A DNA stretch of 64,000 bases, from the NCBI GenBank assembly GCA_031002005.1, contig JARYHS010008074.1, forward strand, positions 344,992,932-345,056,931, read 5' to 3'. A model generated the notes under the pieces. It saw only the letters and a program-made list of their open reading frames with translations. It was not told where the DNA came from and did not search any database. Source of the stretch: Vandiemenella viatica. Its lineage: Eukaryota; Arthropoda; Insecta; Orthoptera; Morabidae. This document shows, piece after piece, positions 10,231 through 22,227 of this stretch. The position numbers were made by a program, and so were the translations under genes. Numbering within the stretch: the stretch's first letter is position 1; the number at the start of each line of letters is the position of its first letter.

Positions 10231-11780
10231 CCGCGAGATCCAGGTGTAGGGAAGTTTCACCTCCAGATTCACCTACATGGAAAGCCACACCATGTACTAC
10301 TAGGGAAATATAATGTGGTTGTATCCCGTTCCTTTGCATATGCAGTAGGTTGCCCAGCCTAAAATCAGCAGCTCACTATGAGTCTTTTTATAAAAATTGC
10401 TGATAAGGTTGGTATGTCTTTATAGCCAATTTTCTTTTTGCTTATGGCTTTACACCTAATCAAAGTTTGCGGTCGTGGATGAGGGACAAACAAGAAGGAA
10501 TTAAGCCATAGCCATTCCTGTATTCGCTTGGAATATTTTAGAGAAGCAATGAAAAAACAAAATCTGGATTGGTTAATGGAAATTCAAACCCGCATCGTAC
10601 CGAATGCAAGGCCAGAACATTACCGCTCACCCAATACGCTCAGTCTCATTTTCTCAATATGTCGAATAACTCTCTCCATTACACTCTCAATTTCTTTCTA
10701 TATTGTCAAAAGCATAATGTGTTTATTTATTTAGTTTCTTTAAAGATATTATTACGCCCGGGTCCTTTCATAATACCAACTGATCTTCAGTTAGAAGAGT
10801 CTTTATCTTGTTCTCTACTCTGGCACATACAATAACTGTTAATATTTATGATGTATGAGATAAAAGGATAAATGTTCAATAATTTATACATCTACTGGCT
10901 GCTTTCTTGGTGCTGGCATAACTAAACATTTTTCCAATTCTGTAGATATCACAATTTTCATAAATATAAAGAAGTAGTTCATAAACTCACAGCCTCTCAC
11001 CATCTACTATTAAGAACTTTGTAGGTTCATTTATACAAGAGGCTGTCCTATTTTTTAATTATCGCTTTGACAAACTCATCCCTCATTAATACTATGGAAA
11101 GTAGAGATAATTTAGATTTATCCCTTACCAAAGTTGTAGGAAGGAGGACAGCAGTAACAAAAACACAATTTTGGATTACTAAAAAAAGGTAAAAATTAAT
11201 ACACATGGCTACACTGACATCCACATAATTTTGTATCTTTATGTGCAAAGTCACTGCTCAAAATATTGTTTATTGCTACAGCAGACCTCCTTTCTTCAAT
11301 TTTGGTGAAGTGTCTACTTTCTTTCCAATAAGCTATTCTGATTATTTCTACATTAATCTTACCCATTTCTTGTTTTGTAACTCCCATACAGTGAAAAGGT
11401 TCAAAGTCACAATATTACTATTCTGTTTGACTTCTTTTAAAGTGTTAGTTCCAGCAGATCCCTCCCAAAGATCCAAAGGGATACTAATTAGAAAAAGTTT
11501 ACTAGAGTACACTTTGTGGTCACTGATTCTTGAGATCTGCTGATCTTTAATGTGGCAGCTTCCCCTTGCCTTCCGCATCCTTTGCTGTTGTCTAGCTACT
11601 GCACCATCAAGTGTTTCGGAGAGGTTTCCCCTTGCAAGGGCAGAGGATAAATATAATCAACTAGTTTAAACAACTCAATCAAATGGTTAAATGCACTACA
11701 CCGCTTGTGAGGTGTGGCTTGGGATTTTACCTTCACTGGGCACTGAGACTGAATGGCATAAGGAAATACATAACAAGAGG
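10231..11780. other. no recognisable gene
   Basis: Short frames only. A minus-strand run through 11196-11640 gives readable peptides (for example SKLFLISIPLDLWEGSAG and QQQRMRKARG), but I recognise no family and no splice structure. It could be transposon debris or a fragment of an unknown gene. Confidence 0.4.
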
Positions 11781-12289
11781 TTTCAAATAAATGTCGGGTC
11801 ACACCGAGCCTGTACCGTCACCGCACCAACACTCGGTCGTGTGTCAGCTTGCCTCCCTTGCGTCCACACTGGTCTATAATTCGGCCGTGTGACAGATGGG
11901 TTCCTACTCAGTCTTCAGTACTGTATACACTTCATGGAATTAATATTAAAAAATTACCTTAAGTGTGATTTGGGGATCGTAGCTGTACTGTGCTTTGTTT
12001 TGCATAGGTGTACCTATAATCTACAAAAGTAATAAAGTACGTTAAATTACTGTTTTAATTGTCTGACTCCTGTTATCACCTCACTGTTTGATCTCTTATG
12101 CACAAAAATAGTATCCCAAAGCAGTTTTAAAAAATGAAAAGAGAATAAGATTATTTAATTTAAATACAGGCCGCAAAGACTCTGTAAAATAATAATAATT
12201 TTATGTGATCTAAAAATTCCAGTCAATGAGTTTCTTATCAGCCGCGCAGTACACCTCTATCGTTGTCACTTAATTTTAAAAGGAGGCCT

Positions 12290-12480
12290 ATAGATTAACA
12301 TGAAATTCGAACTACAAAGCTTCCTAGCATCTTAGCATTAACAAATCAAAGCTTTGCCAGAGGTGATTGTCAATTTTAAGTCCCATAAAATCTACAGCTG
12401 AGATAGGGATTTGAACCAGGGACTTTCAGTACCCCAATTGTACGCTGTAACCATCTGAGTCAAGAGAGAAATCTTAATGT
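12290..12480 (-). repeat. tRNA-derived SINE fragment
   Basis: On the minus strand an A-box-like segment (TGACTCAGATGGTTACAGCG, 12444-12464) is followed by a B-box (GGTTCAAATCC, 12407-12417), then a unique tail. The spacing is right for a tRNA-like RNA polymerase III promoter. The tail CTGGCAAAGCTTTGATTTG recurs, slightly changed, in the plus-strand copy at 12600-12775. Confidence 0.65.
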
Positions 12481-12599
12481 AATGAAAAATAAATATTCAA
12501 ACATAATAAAATAAACGTACTTTTTTCTATATAATTAATTTTTGCTATCCCAAAACATAAATGTACTTTTATATGATTGAACACATATTTTTAAGTACT

Positions 12600-12775
12600 T
12601 CTAGAGTCAAATGCTTGTGGTGTGTGATTTGGGTATGGAAGGTCCCCGGTTCAAAATCCAGATCTTGGATGCAATTTTTATAGGCCTTAAAATTGACCTT
12701 CACTGCTGGCAAGGCTTTGATTTGTTAATGGGAACATGCATGGACTCTACCTACATTTCACGAACATCTGAAGAA
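12600..12775 (+). repeat. tRNA-derived SINE fragment, inverted relative to neighbour
   Basis: B-box-like GGTTCAAAATCC at 12648-12659 has one extra A. It is followed by the same tail as the minus-strand copy (CTTAAAATTGACC..., CTGGCAAGGCTTTGATTTG). Together the two copies could form a hairpin transcript. Confidence 0.6.
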
Positions 12776-13941
12776 ACTAAAGTGAGGCTGAAAAAAGGAC
12801 ACTTTACTAAAGCAATCAGTAACGCTAATACAACATTGAATCGCTAAGGACTGGTAATTTCCGAACTCTTTCTATACGATTCTCCATATCGACCAGCCCG
12901 ACACCGGCCCACACTGTCAAAAATTAAACCAAACTAATGATGGCCGACATGCGGTGTCGTTTTGAACTCACTTCAATCGAGAGAGCGACAACAATAACAA
13001 AAGTGTCGGTGCGGTCTATTGTGGCCTGACCTTAAGAAATGAATAATTAAACAAAATATCAAATCCAAGAAAGAATCCAACCTTCATCTCCTTATAATGT
13101 AGAAGGAAGAATTGCATATAAAAAAAAAAACAGGAAAGTCGATAAACTAAGACAATAAAATTGGGTTTTCTATATTCATTCTAATATCTTGAAACATATT
13201 TACAAAAAAGATTGACACAATTTAAAACTTCATATGATTTCAGAGAACGAATTATTTTTTTTAAAAAATTGTAGATGATAGACAAATGATATAATGACTC
13301 TTAAACTAACAATAACAAAATTATATTAAGCGTTTCTAGAAATTATTAATGAAGCTAAGTGTCTCCAGAAATTGATAGTATAAACATGAAAATTCTCAAA
13401 AAAATCACACACAGGAAGTACTGAACTTAAAAAACGCTTGACAGATCAATATGATGCAATGGAGAGTGAAACGTATGTTCCAATCATGGAGGCATTAGAG
13501 TCATGATAATTGTTTGTTGACAAAGCTTTGTTGATGTGACCAGCACATTATAACCTAGCTTGGAGTGCAGAATTGTGCTATCCCACCATTATTCGTCCGT
13601 AGCTTGTTTTCCCTGTTGTCTGACAAGATACTGATAATGAAATTAAGTCATAGGCCTTACGACTAACAAAAGACTACTGTGAAACGGACCCTACACGGTC
13701 AATATCAATGCATAATAATTACATATTGAACATGGTTAGGTTAGATTGAGATGTTGTGCAATATTATTGAGTGAATCAAAACAGTTTGAAATATATTGGG
13801 CAACCTGAAATACATTGTGCTTTCTGTGGGAGATATTGCACAATATTCCCTCAGTTGGTCTCGAAACACAGGCATAATCACTAGTCTTCGCTCGTTTTTT
13901 GTTACTGTAATATTTTTTTCAATGATTTTTTTCTTCTGAAA

Positions 13942-14289
13942 ATGAATGCAAAAAGTGAAGAAAGGGTGTTTATTATTGAGTATAAGACTTTAAGAGCATT
14001 GTGGAATGTCATAGCGTCCGAGTATAAAAAACAGAAAGGAAAAAATAAGGTTTACGAAATGCTGCTGCGCAAATATAAAGAGAAACATGCAATTGCTACA
14101 AAGTGTAACAGATTGAACAAATATGGGTCATTCTGTACATTTTTATTTATAATATTTTGTATATTTTTATATATGAAAAGAATAAGAAAGGAATTATCGG
14201 AGAGGATTGTCAGTGTTTGTGGGACCTCCCAGCTAGACGCACCAGGCCGGCGGCTGCCAGGGACAATGGACACCAGCTACCCTTTCTAA
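13942..14289 (+). CDS. MADF-domain ORF, partial
   Basis: A 115-residue frame. Residues 8-50 read VFIIEYKTLRALWNVIASEY then KNKVYEMLLRKYKEKH. This fits the MADF domain: an acidic/aromatic start, the LW-V motif, then the Y--LL-KYKE helix. The expected continuation KIN-LR--F-KELKK seems split: NRLNK is followed by a hydrophobic run near 14120-14180 that reads like an intron or insertion, then RIRKELSER. MADF proteins are transcription factors or Harbinger accessory proteins. No flanking inverted repeats were found, so whether it is a host exon or transposon debris is open. Confidence 0.5.
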   Translation: MNAKSEERVFIIEYKTLRALWNVIASEYKKQKGKNKVYEMLLRKYKEKHAIATKCNRLNKYGSFCTFLFIIFCIFLYMKRIRKELSERIVSVCGTSQLDAPGRRLPGTMDTSYPF

Positions 14290-14960
14290 CGCATTTGGTC
14301 AAGCGTATAATCCTTTAGCTCCGGGAAACTGTACACTGGGGTGAATGATCGTATCCCAAACCCATGTCTCCGAACGGGCAGTTTGGAGGTCACAGAAGAC
14401 GAATAAGTCCGAGGCTATGCCGAGTTCGCACGAATTGAGAAAGACAATGTTCGGCTATCGTGACAGCAGGTAGGAGGAGCTTGAAAATGGCAGAACCAAT
14501 CGAGAGAGACTATCCTTTGCATTTTGTAATGCCGGTGTATTTTTGCACTATGTAAACCACGAGCGACGGGGGGAGGCTTTTCCGGCAGACACTGGAGAGG
14601 ACTGGACTCCGAGTCTTCAGACTGGAAGGAGCGGATCTTCCGAAGTTGAAGATCCGCTCCGTCTTGGCATCGAACCCGAGGGTCGATAAGCGTGTCCTGT
14701 ACAGTGAGGTCGCTGTGCACTCATCCAGTACGCTTGCTGACGGACGTGGTGCATTGTCCGCTACAGCCAAGGGGCTATAGTAATTCCGCCGTCGCGGGAA
14801 ATACATCGCCATCACGGTAATATTTCTACAGTGCAGTGTGGTACTTTTATTCGGTCATTGGGTACAGCCCTGTAACGATAACTGAATGATTAGGAGTTCT
14901 CGCACCCCCAAATATTGAGCTAGCTGGGGCAGACTTTCTTAAAGCCACACTTGGTGGATA
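14215..14960. other. GC-rich unidentified block
   Basis: This block is richer in G and C than its surroundings. It includes a perfect 12-base inverted repeat, GAGCGGATCTTC at 14629-14640 with GAAGATCCGCTC at 14648-14659. Frames of about 100 residues occur on the minus strand but match nothing I know. It could be an LTR, a satellite fragment, or an exon/promoter of an unannotated gene. Confidence 0.35.
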
Positions 14961-15634
14961 ATTTAAATTATCCTGGCACCCGGCATTTGAGATCGGATAC
15001 AGTTAATGTCAATACTGTATTTGATTTATGGTTCCTGATCATTGTGAAGGGAACTTTCATTTTAAAAAATCAAGTGTGAAGCTTTCTTGCTTGCCAATTA
15101 ATAATGGGAGTTTGCTTCAAGATCAATTTTAAATGTGGTGGTGTCTTAATGCTTTGTTTGTTTGTTAATATGTTGGTAATTGTTAGAAGAGGCTTTGCTT
15201 AGTTCCCTTTATTAATATTTCAATGTGTTAATGTTACAGATAAATAAGCCTCGCCTGTACGCCATTATGAGTACCCAATAAATTAGCAGCCTAGGGTTTC
15301 TTTGAATTATAAAAAGAAGTGAAAGAGTTTTCACCCTTACCTCCTTCCCGGCACCTACCGCTACAAAGGGAAGACGTAACAAAGAGGATTGATTCTTTGA
15401 TGACCAACAACAGAAAAGAAGTAAAATGAATTAATGATACCAAAAAAAAAAAAAAAAGAGTTGTGGGTGGAGAAGAAGTAGTGGAGCCTACGTAATGGTA
15501 CTTCGGCCATCCGAGTTTTCTTCGAGACCAGGATGTGGTCAATTTTATTATTACCCACAATAATAACAACAAACCTTGAGCTAGTATACATGTGACCTTA
15601 AAAGGGTTAATTAGTTATGAATATAACTCAAAAT

Positions 15635-16060
15635 TTACTCAAGCAGTGCTAATAAAACTGATCTCCAACAAACTTTTCCCTCATTGTTAAAAGTCACGCA
15701 TCGACACAGAAAAAAAGGTGCAAGCTTATTAATGTATGGCAAAAGTTTTTGAGAGGTCATTAATAGGCATATCTCCAAATTTGGACCATTAAGAAAGTCA
15801 CCATCATATACACAAAGACACATACATTTGATCTGACATCAACCATTAAAAACTTGTAATTCACATTTACTACTCCCAACAGAGCAATACTGAGTGTTTA
15901 AACATATAAAAAGGAATTCAGAGGCAGGTGGTATCTTGATAAGTATATGTCTCCTGTCAATAGCACCAAGACAGTCTGAAGACAATTCCCTCATATGTTA
16001 ATATTTCCGCTTCACACACCAATTCTTTATCCGCCTTACATTCCTCCCAGGCAGCACAAT
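15635..16060 (-). pseudogene. second Harbinger-like transposase remnant
   Basis: On the minus strand the region 15960-15995 reads ELSSDCLGAIDRRHILIKIP. This is the FPNC-GAIDGKH---- motif with the first catalytic Asp of Harbinger nucleases. Further on, YDGDFLNGPNLEI (15800 region) resembles the SDGGVFRNS-L motif near the second Asp. Frames are broken, and I could not find terminal repeats, so element limits are unknown. Confidence 0.6.
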
Positions 16061-17521
16061 AAAGCAATAGCAACAGCTACTGCTACCCCGTCATTAAACT
16101 AAACTATTGTGCAATAATCATGAGCAGACTAGGGAGAATGTCAATAATATTGTGCAATATTATTGGCAATAATATTGATCCTGTAGACCCTGTTAAAGAG
16201 CTTATGTTGACACCACTGTTGTTCAACGTTCACACAAGAGTGCTAGAAAACCTGTTGCTACCATGCCATAATGTTAAGACTTACATCAACAAAGCACCGC
16301 AGCTATAATTACAGCTTCCATGGCTGACAGCCAATGGACTTTATGTAAAAAAAATATCAAATTCATTTTTTTGATCTTTAGCTAACACCGTGTACCCCAG
16401 ATCAGTGAAACGAATCTGGGAAGGCCCCCAGGCTGGATGTTTTTCTCCCACAGCTCAGACAAGATTAGTGAATCACAATGTTGCACACTGATTCTCTGTA
16501 AGGGAAAAATGCTCAACCGCTATGAGTGTACTACTCATGAAGATCAACAAACTACCTTGCAATTTGATGCTCCAAATATTGTATAAAGCAGGCACCACTA
16601 GCAGGTAATAAAATACTATTTAGTGAATGCTTGAAAAGGAAAATTATGGAAAAATTCAATAAAAATGTAATTCTGTCACTGCTTCCAAACATGCTCCGTG
16701 TTTTAATACGTATCATAAGAATGTTGCTCAATCTGACATCTACCTGTAAAAGATGCTCTCCATTAACTAATGTATATCTGTGTTCATCAGTGCATGGCCT
16801 GATGCGAGTTCTCTCAACCCTGATAGTACCTGCCACAGTGATGAAGTTGGAAATGTCGTCTTGAACTCAGAACATGAAAGGACCATTTTAACTAGTGTTA
16901 ACAGGTCTCACAAATGAACTAGTCGCCATTCTGGAAGCGCGGAAATTCGCCTGTGCTAACATGCTCAAAGTAACTGACTATATTAACAAACTTCAAATTG
17001 TCACTAGCCTAACTCAAAAATAATTTTGTGAAGCCACTAAATCATTACACTGCCTGTGGCATTGCTGCAGTTTGTTGAAGTACTATACAGCACTGGTATG
17101 CAATTCATAACATGATTGGTTAGCACAGAGGGATCACACGAAAGGAAATATTGGTGTGGCTAGTGACTAACACAGTTTTATGGGGAAAAGACAATCATCA
17201 ACTCATGGCCGCATAGGATTTCATACCTCACAGGCATATGAAAAGTAGGACACGGCGTGGAGAACATCACTCATACTTAATTCTCCTGACAATTCCACGA
17301 AAAGCCAGGAATCCACATGTCAATTACTCCAGAAAGTTCTCCATCATATTATTGGATGATTGAAATTTAATCATGGTTGTTTCAGAAAGTACCTCCACAA
17401 AATAAACATATCACCGTCTGCTATCTGTGAATGCAGAGAAGTTCAAAGATTTGAATCATTTGTTTTTCCAGTGTACACCTAACCAGCCTCACATGGATAA
17501 GATAATGATATGACTGATACT
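16061..17521. other. no recognisable gene
   Basis: AT-rich sequence with short frames only. A 94-residue minus-strand frame at 16552-16836 has no family I recognise. It runs up to the assembly gap. Confidence 0.4.
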
Positions 17522-18521
17522 NNNNNNNNNNNNNNNNNNNNNNNNNNNNNNNNNNNNNNNNNNNNNNNNNNNNNNNNNNNNNNNNNNNNNNNNNNNNNNN
17601 NNNNNNNNNNNNNNNNNNNNNNNNNNNNNNNNNNNNNNNNNNNNNNNNNNNNNNNNNNNNNNNNNNNNNNNNNNNNNNNNNNNNNNNNNNNNNNNNNNNN
17701 NNNNNNNNNNNNNNNNNNNNNNNNNNNNNNNNNNNNNNNNNNNNNNNNNNNNNNNNNNNNNNNNNNNNNNNNNNNNNNNNNNNNNNNNNNNNNNNNNNNN
17801 NNNNNNNNNNNNNNNNNNNNNNNNNNNNNNNNNNNNNNNNNNNNNNNNNNNNNNNNNNNNNNNNNNNNNNNNNNNNNNNNNNNNNNNNNNNNNNNNNNNN
17901 NNNNNNNNNNNNNNNNNNNNNNNNNNNNNNNNNNNNNNNNNNNNNNNNNNNNNNNNNNNNNNNNNNNNNNNNNNNNNNNNNNNNNNNNNNNNNNNNNNNN
18001 NNNNNNNNNNNNNNNNNNNNNNNNNNNNNNNNNNNNNNNNNNNNNNNNNNNNNNNNNNNNNNNNNNNNNNNNNNNNNNNNNNNNNNNNNNNNNNNNNNNN
18101 NNNNNNNNNNNNNNNNNNNNNNNNNNNNNNNNNNNNNNNNNNNNNNNNNNNNNNNNNNNNNNNNNNNNNNNNNNNNNNNNNNNNNNNNNNNNNNNNNNNN
18201 NNNNNNNNNNNNNNNNNNNNNNNNNNNNNNNNNNNNNNNNNNNNNNNNNNNNNNNNNNNNNNNNNNNNNNNNNNNNNNNNNNNNNNNNNNNNNNNNNNNN
18301 NNNNNNNNNNNNNNNNNNNNNNNNNNNNNNNNNNNNNNNNNNNNNNNNNNNNNNNNNNNNNNNNNNNNNNNNNNNNNNNNNNNNNNNNNNNNNNNNNNNN
18401 NNNNNNNNNNNNNNNNNNNNNNNNNNNNNNNNNNNNNNNNNNNNNNNNNNNNNNNNNNNNNNNNNNNNNNNNNNNNNNNNNNNNNNNNNNNNNNNNNNNN
18501 NNNNNNNNNNNNNNNNNNNNN
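17522..18521. other. assembly gap, 1,000 N
   Basis: Exactly 1,000 unknown bases. The round number suggests a scaffolding or estimated gap. The 5' part of the mariner element to its right is missing, so the true gap may include it. Confidence 0.99.
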
Positions 18522-19480
18522 GAAAGTTTGGATGCAGAAAGTGGACAATAAGGTTAGAGAAAACAGACGCTTTATGATTTTCCTCATTGTGTGATGACTT
18601 TCCTAATGTTTCTCATGTTTTGTATGGCATTGTGACCGAGCACTTGAATTACCGAAAATTGTGCTCACGGTTTGGGTACCGAAAAATGTTAACGGATGTG
18701 CACAAAACCAAACGTTTAGGCAAGTGCATTGACTTTCCTCGAGCGGTACCATAACGATGATGATGATTTTTCTTAAGCCAATTGTTACGGGCGATGAGAC
18801 ATGGGATGGCCCTACGTCACACCTGAATCAAAGCAACAGTCCATGGAATGGCGGCATTCAGATTCACCCAAGAAAGTGAAGTTCAAGCAAACGATTTTCT
18901 GTCCGGAAAATCATGTTGCACACTTTTTTGTGGACAGAAAAGGAGTACTGCTTGTGGAATTTCTGCCTCGAAATGAGACAATCAATACAGCAGCTTATTG
19001 TGAGACATTGAACAATCTGCGCCGTTCAATCCAGAACCAAAGGACGTGGCAAGTTGAGCAAGGGCATCGTTTTGCTGCATAACAATGCCCGTCCACATGT
19101 GGCTAATCATACCAAAGATCTCGTCACATCTTTTCGATGGGAAACTCTAGATCATCCTTCGTACAGCCCCTAATCTGGCGCCCAGTGACTACCATCTGTT
19201 CCTCCACTTGAAGAAACACCTGGGCGGTCAGCGTCCTTGAAGACAATAACGAAGTCAAAACAGTTATGATCCAGTGGTTAACAAGTCAGGCAGCAGACTT
19301 ACATGAGGAGGGTTTTCAAAAACTGGTACTATGTTATGACAAGTGCTTCAATATTGAAGGGAATTATGTAGAAAAGTAGAGTAAGGTAAAGGCTTTCATG
19401 GAAAAATTAAGGTATTGTTATATATATTCAAGTCTTTTTTAATTTCAAAATGGTACTTACTTAAAAAACATGTCTCGTAT
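18522..19480 (+). pseudogene. mariner transposase, 5' part lost in gap
   Basis: Reading across frameshifts gives KVDNKVRENRR, TGDETW (first catalytic Asp intact), SKQQSMEWRHSDSPKKVKFK, GVLLVEFLPRNETIN, LHNNARPH, and NLAPSDYHLFLHLKKHLGG. These are the classic mariner motifs in order. In active transposases the second and third motifs are HDNARPH and YSPDLAPSDYHLF. Here both catalytic Asp residues are Asn (codons AAC and AAT), and a frameshift falls just before the third. The N-terminal DNA-binding domain lies beyond the gap. The element probably ends near 19480. Confidence 0.9.
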
Positions 19481-21362
19481 GTTAACCCCGGTTTTGGGTG
19501 TAAGGATGAAATCTGAGTGCCTTTAAGTAAAAAAAATAATGATATTTCTTCATAATGTGGAATTCTATTTTGTAAGCTTGAACAAACAATATTCAGGAAT
19601 TGAATGTCGAAAGCATTATTACTCTCTAATTACAGGAGGAAACTGACTAAACATCTCAAGCAAACACGTAAACCTAGGATACTTGATTAAATCAGCATGT
19701 CATTATCAGCCTACACAGAGATGGTGGTTACAAAAATTAAGGATCTGTAACAAATCTACCCGTCTAATGCTTGACAAATAATCAAGAAATTAAAATGTAA
19801 CACTGTGAAATGTACAACATAGGCACCAAATTCTCTCCGGAGATGTTCCCCCTAACTGGAGAGAAATTCATGCACAAGGCGCAGTGTCCAATATAGAAGC
19901 AATGACTTCCTTCCACACAGATTGAAAGGAGCTGCTGCACAACCACATTTTGCCATGTAGAATTTCAGTTGCTAGCATTTTATACTGTCACTAGCTGGTG
20001 CCCAAAGTTAAATATGGGGACACACACGTGTTTATGTATTTAAAGATTAGTAAGTATTGTTTTTAAATACCATTTAACTGGGCAATACGAGGGTAGAACA
20101 GGATTTGTCCACTGTTGATGTGCATCATTTACTTTACTGCAAGAAGCTGATCAGAAAAAGAAAAAAAAACAACATAGCTGAATGACCCATTTTTAAATGT
20201 CAACAAAGATCATTTGCCCAACCTGCTGGTATGTACAGGAGTTGCGAAGGCAATGCACATTACAAAATTTTTAAGAGATATCAATATGGTTGTTATTTTT
20301 AAAAGAAGCTGGTATCTTTAAAGCAAACCCTGATAAAAGTGTAGTGCATCTAGGCTAATTTGTTGAGTCTATCTAGAGTCTACAATGCATCTTGCTACTC
20401 AACTCTGTGGCTTCAGGAAAATATCATGAAAATGTTGCATCCCGTTAACTGCCAGTGGTTTGAATGCCACATTGCACTCATTCAATACCAGTGTGATGTG
20501 GTATACACTACTATCTGGTCTAAATGATGTTACTACACAGGACTCGTGCAAAGTATTTTTAACATATCCAATTTTGGCAACTAAATTTATATCCAATGTA
20601 ACCACGATGAAATCTCAGAAAATGACATCTCCATGTGACTTCTTCCAGCACGCTACCTCCTCAATCAATTTCACTTGGCGGGGGGGGGGGGGGGGGGGGG
20701 GGGTGCGGGGGGTGAAGATTTATCAGTCAACTTGATTTACAATGTTGAAAGTTCCAAATTTTTATAATACTATTTTCCTTTTCAAAAGCCTTTTAATGTC
20801 AAAATTTCACATAAAAGCCAATTCAGATTTAGAATCAAAACCACATAACTGGTATTCCACATTCTCCTGTCATTTGATCTAGCTATACATTCAATTAAAA
20901 TTACCTCTAAAATTCAAACTTTTTCAGTTTCCTAGGTTTTGTACACTTGTGTTATTTCTCACAGTCAATTCAAGACAGAATGCGCGACTTGATTCTCAGT
21001 CCTGCCCAGCAAAATGCTCTGCTTGCTCTTGCTACTGTGGCTGTCTTGAGATATTCTCAGACATAAATGTAAATCCATAAGATACAAAAAAAAAACTAGC
21101 CTCTGAAATTAAACACCAATTACTTTTTAAAATAACAACCTTTGAAATTCTGTAAAATTGATCTATTGGCAAGTTAATATAAAAAGATTCCAAGAATATG
21201 AAAAAAAAAAAGAACTAAATAACAACTAACGATTTATTTGCCTGCTTTACCCTAAGTATGGCGAAATGCCCATCAACAGCAGTCATGAAAGTTTAGCGAT
21301 TTTTAAAAAGTGTAGCTGGCCAACTAGATAACATTGTCATTGTGCAGCCCTGGCTTGTCATT
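19481..21362. other. non-coding; contains a long G run
   Basis: No gene is seen. A stretch of about 25 G at 20679-20703, followed by GTGC and more G, lies at the end of a short plus-strand frame. It is a polymorphic or assembly-error-prone site and could form a G-quadruplex. Confidence 0.5.
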
Positions 21363-22227
21363 AAGGTCCATTCAAATTAGCCGTCAGCTCAGGTCAAAAA
21401 TCGCTATACAAGCAGTCCAACGGGAGCATTCACACTACAGATTACACTCAGATCAGGGCAAACCGAAGATTGCGCCGCCATCGATCAACAATGGTCAAGA
21501 CCTGAGCTGAACTGAACTGACCACTAGTATGAATGTGCAACGGTCAGGTCACATCAGATCAAAATTGACGACAAACGTCTAAGAACTTCTGTTCATAAGC
21601 AATAAAAATAGTAATAAATAAAAAATAAATGTTTTAAGAGTATGTTACTTCTGATTATTAGAAATTTGGCAAAATTTTAATATAAATTCAAACGTTAAGG
21701 TTTTGTATTGCCAAGGTACAGATTCTGCTTCCGAATTAAAAAATGTTGTGAATTTATATTTTGTATCAAAAGGACTCCTCTCGTTCATCCCAATATTTGC
21801 TTTCTACACGACATGAAAATTTTATTCTTTCATAAACAACTCTGCAAAATACATGTTGCTAAAATTATGTTATCAATTAATATTGGAGCAGAGTTATGTT
21901 TTCTAAATTAGATTCGAAATGTTTAAGCTAACATAAAAACATTTCCCACCACTCGTATCACACGGCATAGCCAGTATATAAAATTTTTATCTCTTGATCC
22001 GTTTGATTTTCAAACTCTGGGTTCAACCTGAATCGTTGTCTTTTTGAACCTATTCTCTTTATCCGAATCAATGTGATTTTAATTAACATTAGCGTAGAGA
22101 GTGGCATCGTTTGCTGTGAGCAACTCTCATGAAATGGGCACCGTCTAAATCTTGATCTGATCTGACACTAGAGTGAATGCTATCCTAGATTGTGATCTGA
22201 GCTGGCCGCTAGTGTGATTGGGCCTTT
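21363..22227. mobile_element. MITE with long imperfect inverted ends
   Basis: The left end (AAGGTCCATTCAAATTAGCC, GTCAGCTCAGGTCA) matches the reverse complement of the right end (AAGGCCCAATCACACTAGCG, GCCAGCTCAGATCA). More inverted GATCTGAGC/CAGATCAGATC-like segments lie inside, at 21420-21560 and 22140-22200. The interior is AT-rich and non-coding. The GG(T/C)CC end and internal repeats resemble Harbinger-type MITEs, but I could not settle the target duplication. Confidence 0.65.

Larger units (their letters stand above)
11781..13035. repeat. possible MITE-like repeat containing an inverted SINE pair
   Basis: Sequence around 11790-11890 (GTCACACCGAGCC..., CGGTCGTGTGTCAG) is loosely inverted relative to 12890-13030 (GACAGTGTGGGCCGG... 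on the minus strand). The match is patchy, so the outer boundaries are weak. Inside lie two tRNA-derived SINE fragments in opposite orientation. Confidence 0.35.

Noticed and set aside
17421..18587. Long open frames on both strands across 17.4-18.6 kb
   Set aside because: They run through 1,000 N and are artefacts of the gap.
20460..20735. Plus-strand 91-residue frame ending in poly-Gly
   Set aside because: The Gly run comes from a G homopolymer and the rest shows no domain.
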